The position numbers were made by a program, and so were the translations under genes. From contig NZ_KN214136.1 of the NCBI RefSeq assembly GCF_000763055.1, positions 261,764-325,763 on the forward strand: 64,000 bases of DNA, in the 5' to 3' direction. Origin of the DNA: Collinsella sp. 4_8_47FAA. GTDB lineage: Bacteria; Actinomycetota; Coriobacteriia; Coriobacteriales; Coriobacteriaceae. Under the pieces are notes generated by a model, which was not told the DNA's origin, made no database searches, and saw nothing but the letters and a program-made list of their open reading frames with translations. This document shows, one piece after another, positions 57,802-64,000 of the stretch; position 1 is the first letter of the stretch, and each line of letters begins with the position of its first letter.

Positions 57802-59535
57802 CTACGAGTGGACAACCACGCACAGGCCGACTTTGATGCAGTCGTGAAGTGCCTTGGCGTCTGCCAGGCGCAGGTTGATGCAACCGTGGCTGCCGCACCA
57901 CTTGTACGACTCGGCATTATCGAAGCTCTTGTCGTTTTGCCATGTAGCGTCGTGGAAGCCGATCATATTGCCCTCGAACGGCATCCAGTAGCTCACCGGG
58001 CTCTCGTATTTGGGCTTACCGGTCTCGGGGTCCTTGGCTCCGATCAGGGTGCTGCCACCGTCGTTGCTGTTGATCTGCCACACGCCCTCGGGGGTGGCGT
58101 CTTCGCCCGGTTTGCCGGAAATAAAGTTGGCCTCCCACACGATATTGCCGCTCTCGTCGTAGTAGCGCGCGTGCTGCTCGGACAGGTCGACGTCGATATA
58201 CGCCTTCCAGTCGGGCTCTCCCTTTGCGGTAAAGGTGTCAGCCTTCTGGGAGTACTTGATCTCGATATCGCCGGTCTGCTTGTTGTTAATGGCGTCCTCG
58301 ACCTGCTTGGCGAGCGAGCTGCTGTCGATGGACCAACCAAAGTCGCCGCCTTCGACGGCGCACTGCTTGCCATCGGCGCGCGTCCACCAGCGAGTGGAGC
58401 CCACGGTATTAAAGCCGTTGGCGAGCTCGGCTGCCCAGCTACTGATCTGCGACGTATCGAGCGTGGGGTTGGCCGGATCGGCAAAGCTGATCCACTGCAA
58501 CACGGAGCTGCCGTCGACCTTGCCGGCATCCTCGCCGTTGAGCTTGAGGGTCACGTTGACGCCCAGGAAGTTGTTGGCGGCATCACATGCGTCCTGAATC
58601 TGATCATCTGTCAGCGTTCCATTGAGTGGCTCATAGGCATCGTTGCCGAGCTTGGAAAGATCTACGGTCTCGGCCAGCGAGGCAAGCTCGAGCTCGGCAT
58701 ACTTAATGACATGCTCGCGGTTGATTTTTTCGTTGGAGCGCGCCTTCTCGACGGTAAACTTGCCGGCCTGCTCGTCATAGGAGCTATTGGCCTCGAACGT
58801 GCCCGAACGGCCCTCGTTAAACTCGTCGATAGCGGCGCCCAGGTCCTCCTCAAACTTCTTTTGGTCAAAGGTATCGGAGAGCATGGACAGGTCGACGTCT
58901 TGATCAAGATCGACTTCGTTGGAGGTAGCAGTTGTTTTGGTCTTGCCGCTTAAGGATTCCACAAGGCGGACCGGCCAAATAAAGGCTTCGTTGTGGTTGA
59001 TGATTTCTTTTGCAGCAGCTTCACCGTCGACGATGGGTTCATCGGACTCGGGCTGATAGGTCCAGCTAAAGTCATCTCCTGTCACGGTGAGTTTATAGTG
59101 CTTCCATGCCGAGTTGACCTTGGTGGCGGCAGACGACGCGTTGGAGAACGAGACGTCGACGCCGGCGACGGTGGTGTTGGGGTAGGCTACCTGCGAAAAC
59201 GCTACGACGCCTACGATATAGACAATGACGATTAGACCAAGGACGACAAAGAGCGTTGTCTTTTTGCCCGACTTATTGTTCTCGGCGGACTTGCGCGCGG
59301 GGCCACGATCGCCTCGAGCGTGCGTGGGGGGCTGCTTGGGCGCATTGCCGTTTGCCTGACGCTGCTGACGTTGTTGACGCTGCTGTCGCTGTTGGTTCGG
59401 GCGTTGGGAAGCGTTTGCTGCACTACGCTGCTGACGGTGGCTCGGCGCGATAGGACGCGGCGACTGAACGCCGCCGGTGTGCCTGTTCGGCTGCTGCGGA
59501 TCGGGAATCAGTTGAGTTCGATCGTTTTGCGACAT
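57802..59535 (-). CDS. L,D-transpeptidase (YkuD) with peptidoglycan-binding-type domain
   Basis: A 577-residue protein: a Gln/Arg/Pro-rich cytoplasmic N-terminus (about 1-85), one membrane segment (about 92-115), a long extracytoplasmic part resembling the putative peptidoglycan-binding domain that often precedes YkuD, and a C-terminal YkuD domain. The catalytic motif is HGCINLRLADA, with His and Cys intact. It should form 3-3 cross-links in peptidoglycan or attach proteins. The ATG at 59535 lies 10 bases after AAGGA; ATG 59544 would sit too close. Confidence 0.9.
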   Translation of the reverse strand: MSQNDRTQLIPDPQQPNRHTGGVQSPRPIAPSHRQQRSAANASQRPNQQRQQRQQRQQRQANGNAPKQPPTHARGDRGPARKSAENNKSGKKTTLFVVLGLIVIVYIVGVVAFSQVAYPNTTVAGVDVSFSNASSAATKVNSAWKHYKLTVTGDDFSWTYQPESDEPIVDGEAAAKEIINHNEAFIWPVRLVESLSGKTKTTATSNEVDLDQDVDLSMLSDTFDQKKFEEDLGAAIDEFNEGRSGTFEANSSYDEQAGKFTVEKARSNEKINREHVIKYAELELASLAETVDLSKLGNDAYEPLNGTLTDDQIQDACDAANNFLGVNVTLKLNGEDAGKVDGSSVLQWISFADPANPTLDTSQISSWAAELANGFNTVGSTRWWTRADGKQCAVEGGDFGWSIDSSSLAKQVEDAINNKQTGDIEIKYSQKADTFTAKGEPDWKAYIDVDLSEQHARYYDESGNIVWEANFISGKPGEDATPEGVWQINSNDGGSTLIGAKDPETGKPKYESPVSYWMPFEGNMIGFHDATWQNDKSFDNAESYKWCGSHGCINLRLADAKALHDCIKVGLCVVVHS

Positions 59536-59647
59536 CGTATGCATATCCTTCGATTTTCGCCTTGCGGTTCATCGTGTTTTTACTGGGCTTGCATTATAGC
59601 GATTGCCCTGCTGTTTGTGGTACGGAAACGGTGGCATTCGAAAGAGC

Positions 59648-59663
59648 TGGGACAAATGTCCCA
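59648..59663. repeat. Small TGGGAC/GTCCCA hairpin
   Basis: TGGGAC-AAAT-GTCCCA, downstream of the serine ammonia-lyase gene on the minus strand. It resembles the GTGGGACAAAA hairpin at 20159-20191 and may act as a weak terminator. Confidence 0.4.
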
Positions 59664-59684
59664 CCTTTGAGTCGTTCTTAGTCG

Positions 59685-61292
59685 CTATCCGCACACACCG
59701 CATTTTGCACAGGCCGAAAGTGCGGCCGGAGCCTGCGCGATGCCGCCCTTTGCCGTCTCGCGCAGCGTGGCTGGCAACGCGTGGCCCACCGAGAGCATTA
59801 CATGTGCCATCTGGTCAAACGGCACCAAGCTCTTAATGCCTGCGAGGGCGAGTTGTGCCGAGTTAAAGGCCGCTGCTACGCCGATGGCGTTGCGGTTTTG
59901 GCAGGGCACCTCCACGAGGCCACCGACGGGGTCACAAACGAGGCCCAGCAGGTTACTCAGCGCGATGGAACTGGCGTCGAGCGCCTGCTCGGGCGTGCCG
60001 CCGAGCATCTGCACCAGCGCGGCGGCTGCCATGGCGGCGGCGCTTCCCACCTCGGCCTGGCATCCGCCCTCGGCGCCGGCGACGCAGGCGCTCGTGGTGA
60101 GGTTGAGGCCGATGGCGGCTGCGCAGTAGAGCGCGTCCATGACCTGCTCGTCGTCGAGCTGCAGGCGATCGGCGAGCGCCAGCACGCAGCCGGGCACAAC
60201 ACCCGCTGAGCCTGCCGTGGGGGCGGCGACGATCACGCCCATGGTGGCGGAGCGTTCGAGCACGGCCATCGCGCGGGCCACGGCATCGGTCTGAACGGGG
60301 CCCATCAGGCTTGCGCTCAAATCGTTGCGGCCGGTGGCTTCGACAAGCTTGGCCTCGCCGCCGATAAGCCCGCCGAGCGAACGCTGCGGATTGGCGATGG
60401 GGGCCGTGGTCTCCTCGCGCATGACGTCGAGCACGCGGCGCATGGCAGCGACGGCGTGGGCCTCGCCGGTCAGACGCGCCTCGCGAACGGCCATGACGGC
60501 GCCGATGCTGAGCCCCAGTTCCTCACACGCATCGAGCAACTGCTCGCCGTCGTCGAAGATTTCCTTGGCCGAGACGCCGGGGGAGAGCGACGAGGCAGAA
60601 CCGGGGAGTTCGATAAACGTTGCGTAATCGACATTGTCGAGCTTGCGCAGCATGGGGACGACGGTGTCGTCGGGCGCGCCGTCGGTCTCAAAGACGGAGT
60701 AGGCCTGGCCGCCTACTTCGGTGCGGTAGGTGCGGCAGAAGGCGATGTTCACGTGTGCGTAGGCGAGCAGGTTGGTGAGCGCGGCGAGTACACCGGGGAC
60801 GTCCTTGTGCGCCACGAAGAGCGTGGAGTACATGCCCGAGATGTCGACGCCGACGCCGTTAATGCGGCTGATGCGCATCTTGCCGCCGCCCAGGCTCTCG
60901 CCGCGAACCTGTGCCGTGGCGCCCGTGTCGTCTACCATGTCAATGTCGACGGTATTGGGGTGGATGGAGGCGTCGTCGCCCTTGATGTCAAAGTGATATT
61001 CGAGGCCCTGCTCGCGAGCGAGGTCGAAGGCCTGCTTGATATTCTCGTCATCGGTGTCGAGGCCTAGGATGCCCGCGACGAGCGCACGATCGGTGCCGTG
61101 GCCGCGGTAGGTGTGGGCGAAGGAGTTCCACAGGCCAAAGGTGACTTTGGTGATGCGGCCTTCCAGCAGGCTGGCAGCAACTTGGGCGCACCGCAGGGCG
61201 CCGGCGGTGTGCGATGAGCTGGGGCCGACCATGACGGGGCCCAAGATCTCGAATGCCGAGGTCGTAGCTAGTGTTTGCGGCTTGCCTGCCAT
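59685..61292 (-). CDS. sdaA: L-serine ammonia-lyase, iron-sulfur type, beta-alpha fused
   Basis: A 535-residue single-chain L-serine dehydratase. The N-terminal beta domain has GPVMVGPSSSHTAGALR, an ACT-like segment lies near 160-240, and the alpha domain includes GVIVAAPTAGSAGVVPG and the Cys residues expected for the 4Fe-4S cluster (ACVAGAEGGCQAEVG, CDPVGG). It converts serine to pyruvate and ammonia. The ATG at 61292 follows GGAGC; the open frame beyond it only translates the repeat element at 61318-61436. That element lies directly before the ribosome site. Confidence 0.92.
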   Translation of the reverse strand: MAGKPQTLATTSAFEILGPVMVGPSSSHTAGALRCAQVAASLLEGRITKVTFGLWNSFAHTYRGHGTDRALVAGILGLDTDDENIKQAFDLAREQGLEYHFDIKGDDASIHPNTVDIDMVDDTGATAQVRGESLGGGKMRISRINGVGVDISGMYSTLFVAHKDVPGVLAALTNLLAYAHVNIAFCRTYRTEVGGQAYSVFETDGAPDDTVVPMLRKLDNVDYATFIELPGSASSLSPGVSAKEIFDDGEQLLDACEELGLSIGAVMAVREARLTGEAHAVAAMRRVLDVMREETTAPIANPQRSLGGLIGGEAKLVEATGRNDLSASLMGPVQTDAVARAMAVLERSATMGVIVAAPTAGSAGVVPGCVLALADRLQLDDEQVMDALYCAAAIGLNLTTSACVAGAEGGCQAEVGSAAAMAAAALVQMLGGTPEQALDASSIALSNLLGLVCDPVGGLVEVPCQNRNAIGVAAAFNSAQLALAGIKSLVPFDQMAHVMLSVGHALPATLRETAKGGIAQAPAALSACAKCGVCG

Positions 61293-61317
61293 GGGTGCTC
61301 CTTTGTTTTGTCCCATC

Positions 61318-61436
61318 GTCCCGAGGGCGGGGCATAAGGTCGCCTGCTCGGACAGTCCTGCTCGCACGGAGAGCACATTAAGTGCTCTCCGGCTCGTGCG
61401 GAACTCGCGATCGACCTTATGCCCCGCCCTCGGGAC
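61318..61436 (-). repeat. Composite stem element, copy 2 (upstream of the serine ammonia-lyase gene)
   Basis: Outer arms 61318-61342 and 61412-61436 are a perfect 25-bp inverted repeat whose sequence differs from the arms of copy 1 at 23590-23718. Read on the minus strand the core again starts TCGCGAGTTCCGCACG. It has an inner hairpin GGAGAGCAC / GTGCTCTCC over TTAAT (plus-strand positions 61368-61376 and 61382-61390), then CAGGACTGT. An A-T pair of copy 1 is a G-C pair here. The element ends 26 bases before the start codon, in the same relative orientation as copy 1 to ptsH. Confidence 0.75.
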
Positions 61437-61531
61437 TAAGGATACATGGTAGAAGTGCCCGTGCTGCAAAATTCATTAGCTGGTGGCGCAGCGTAGGATC
61501 ATTTCGAAGCATCTTCACCACTGGATTAATA

Positions 61532-61566
61532 AAAAAGAGGTACCGGTTGTTTCGGTACCTCTTTTT
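61532..61566. terminator. Bidirectional terminator downstream of metK
   Basis: AAAAAGAGGTACCG (61532-61545) pairs perfectly with CGGTACCTCTTTTT (61553-61566). It ends the minus-strand metK transcript and can stop plus-strand readthrough. Confidence 0.9.
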
Positions 61567-61603
61567 GGTGCGTTTCTATTTGGCTGTAGCTTTAGCCGCG
61601 TGC

Positions 61604-62884
<1,281 letters not shown>

Positions 62885-63202
62885 GATTGTCCTTTCAAAA
62901 ACGTGTCCCGGCGACCGTTACCATTCCGCCGGGCTCTCTATGCAAGGGCACATCATAGCGCGTAAATCAAACATTCACACCCTTTCCGCACCTACTCATT
63001 GGGGACAGGCTTAAATGGCCGGCCGGGTACTCATTGGGGACAGGCTTAAACGAACAGTCTTACCTAAATGCCGACAGGTTGCCCAAAGACTGGTCATTTA
63101 AGTCTGTCCCCAATGAGTAGGTCAGTGCCCTTTGTGCGGAGGTTGCTTTGATGCTTTATACTGGTGCGGTTAGACATCCATCCTGCAATCGAGGAGATTT
63201 CC
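62885..63202. other. Divergent metK-gltX intergenic region
   Basis: No gene is supported. It contains the metK leader hairpin (62907-62933), the family B palindromic repeat (62991-63121) and the gltX promoter area. A TATACT box at 63157-63162 with TTGTGC at 63132-63137 is the best promoter candidate for gltX, although the 19-base spacing is long. Confidence 0.7.
62991..63121. repeat. Palindromic repeat, family B, with duplicated left arm
   Basis: The arm at 62991-63017 pairs with 63095-63121 at 26 of 27 positions (core TCATTGGGGACAG). A second copy of the left arm (63028-63050) lies inside. The structure suggests a REP- or MITE-like element that suffered a partial internal duplication. No transposase is nearby. 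Confidence 0.75.
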
Positions 63203-64000
63203 ATGGCATCAGACGTTCGCGTCCGCTTTGCACCCTCACCGACGGGCAAGCTGCACATCGGCGGCGCCCGCACCGCTATCTATAACTGGGCTTTTGCCCG
63301 TGCTAACGGCGGCACGTTCATCCTGCGCATCGACGACACCGACCCCACCCGCTCCACCGACGAGAACACGCAGATCATCCTGCGCGCCATGCGTTGGCTG
63401 GGCCTGGACTGGGACGAGGGTCCCGAGGTGGGCGGCGACTTTGGCCCCTACGCCCAGACCGAGCGCCTGGACCTGTACAAGCAGGCCGCCCAGAAGCTTT
63501 GGGATGAGGGCAAGGCCTATCCCTGCTTCTGCACCAAGGAGCAGCTTGACGCCGACCGCAAGGCCGCGCAGGAGCGCAAGGATCCCTTTCAGGGCTATCA
63601 GCGCCGTTGCCGCGATCTTGATCCCGAGGAGGCCCGCCGCCGCATCGAGGCCGGCGAGTCCTACGTCCTGCGCATCAAGGTGCCCGAGGACCGCGGCGAC
63701 GTCGTCATCCACGACGCCGTCCACGGCGAGGTAACCTTCGACGCTAAGGAGCTCGACGACTTTGTCATCTTCCGCTCTGATGGCACGCCCACGTACAACT
63801 TCGCGACCGTCGTCGATGACGCCATGATGAAGATCACCCACGTCATCCGCGGCGACGATCACCTGTCCAACACCCCGCGCCAGGTCATGGTCTATGAGGC
63901 CCTCGGCGCGCCTGTGCCCACGTTCGCCCACATCTCCATGATTCTGGGCGCCGACGGCAAGAAGCTCTCCAAGCGCCACGGCGCCACCTCGGTGGAGGAG
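63203..64000 (+). CDS. gltX: Glutamyl-tRNA synthetase, N-terminal part (runs off window)
   Basis: 266 codons are visible with no stop. [14 protein letters not shown] is the HIGH motif, and [12 protein letters not shown] carries the KMSKS-type motif. In between are [12 protein letters not shown] and [13 protein letters not shown], as in class I GltX. It charges tRNA-Glu, two genes for which are at 29.8 kb. GAGGAG at 63191-63196 precedes the ATG. Confidence 0.95.
   Translation, partial: MASDVRVRFAPSPTGKLHIGGARTAIYNWAFARANGGTFILRIDDTDPTRSTDENTQIILRAMRWLGLDWDEGPEVGGDFGPYAQTERLDLYKQAAQKLWDEGKAYPCFCTKEQLDADRKAAQERKDPFQGYQRRCRDLDPEEARRRIEAGESYVLRIKVPEDRGDVVIHDAVHGEVTFDAKELDDFVIFRSDGTPTYNFATVVDDAMMKITHVIRGDDHLSNTPRQVMVYEALGAPVPTFAHISMILGADGKKLSKRHGATSVEE

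Noticed and set aside
61293-61469. N-terminal extension of the serine ammonia-lyase reading frame
   Set aside because: The extra 59 codons only translate the inverted-repeat element and part of its flank. The ATG at 61292 has a ribosome site and begins the conserved protein.
61532-61566. Mobile palindrome downstream of metK
   Set aside because: The perfect 14-bp stem with A- and T-runs at its ends is fully explained as a bidirectional terminator.
62885-63202. SAM riboswitch upstream of metK
   Set aside because: I looked for the conserved SAM-I/SAM-II type cores on the minus strand and found only a short GC hairpin and the family B repeat.

Overview
The window looks like chromosome of a Coriobacteriia member (Actinomycetota), most likely Collinsella. 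The evidence is moderately high G+C, SD-preceded genes in tight operons, Firmicutes-like gene orders (efp-asp23-nusB-xseB-tlyA-nadK-recN; a SigB-type sigma with its anti-sigma), and a complete fructose PTS. The species name is an inference from gene content, not from a search.

Layout. 1-416: 3' end of an IS3-family element with a frameshift and its right terminal repeat, next to an A24 prepilin peptidase gene. 0.9-20.1 kb: plus-strand housekeeping genes: dNTPase, RarA, DUF948 protein, anti-sigma/sigma pair, AI-2E transporter, AlaS, RuvX, MltG, YqeG, AroK, an AroB-fold protein without catalytic residues, an M24 peptidase, EF-P, Asp23, NusB, XseB, TlyA, NadK and RecN. 20.2-28.1 kb: an RpiR regulator divergent from a fructose PTS block (EIIBCA, HPr, EI and two 1-phosphofructokinase paralogues). 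28.3-32.2 kb: CCA-adding enzyme, two identical tRNA-Glu genes, a flippase-like membrane protein and a TetR regulator.

32.17-54.16 kb is a distinct, visibly more G+C-rich cobalamin island. Its left edge is a fragment of an IS3-type transposase and its right edge a fragment of an IS21-type transposase that abuts a palindromic repeat. A minus-strand operon (exported CbiK, a lipoprotein, BtuF, BtuC, BtuD) starts at a cobalamin riboswitch. Divergent from it is an operon of overlapping genes: cbiF, cbiD, a truncated cbiL, cbiG, cbiH, cbiET, cbiA, cobT, cobU, cobS, a cobU-cobC fusion, cbiB, cobD, cbiP, cobA, cbiC and cbiJ. The set is nearly complete for the anaerobic route from sirohydrochlorin to cobalamin. 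However, cbiL keeps only its first few and last roughly 65-70 codons, so C20 methylation cannot come from this locus. No genes for making uroporphyrinogen III or sirohydrochlorin are present. Uptake, remodelling and late steps may therefore be the working part.

54.2-64 kb returns to the core genome: a MacAB-like ABC exporter on the minus strand, an L,D-transpeptidase, a fused L-serine ammonia-lyase, MetK, and the divergent start of gltX, which runs off the window.

The most unusual non-coding structure is a pair of 119-129 bp elements (23590-23718 and 61318-61436). They share a conserved core and a compensatorily changed inner hairpin, but have differently sequenced, self-complementary outer arms. 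Both lie in the same orientation upstream of a gene (ptsH and the serine ammonia-lyase gene). Two other palindromic repeat families are also present.
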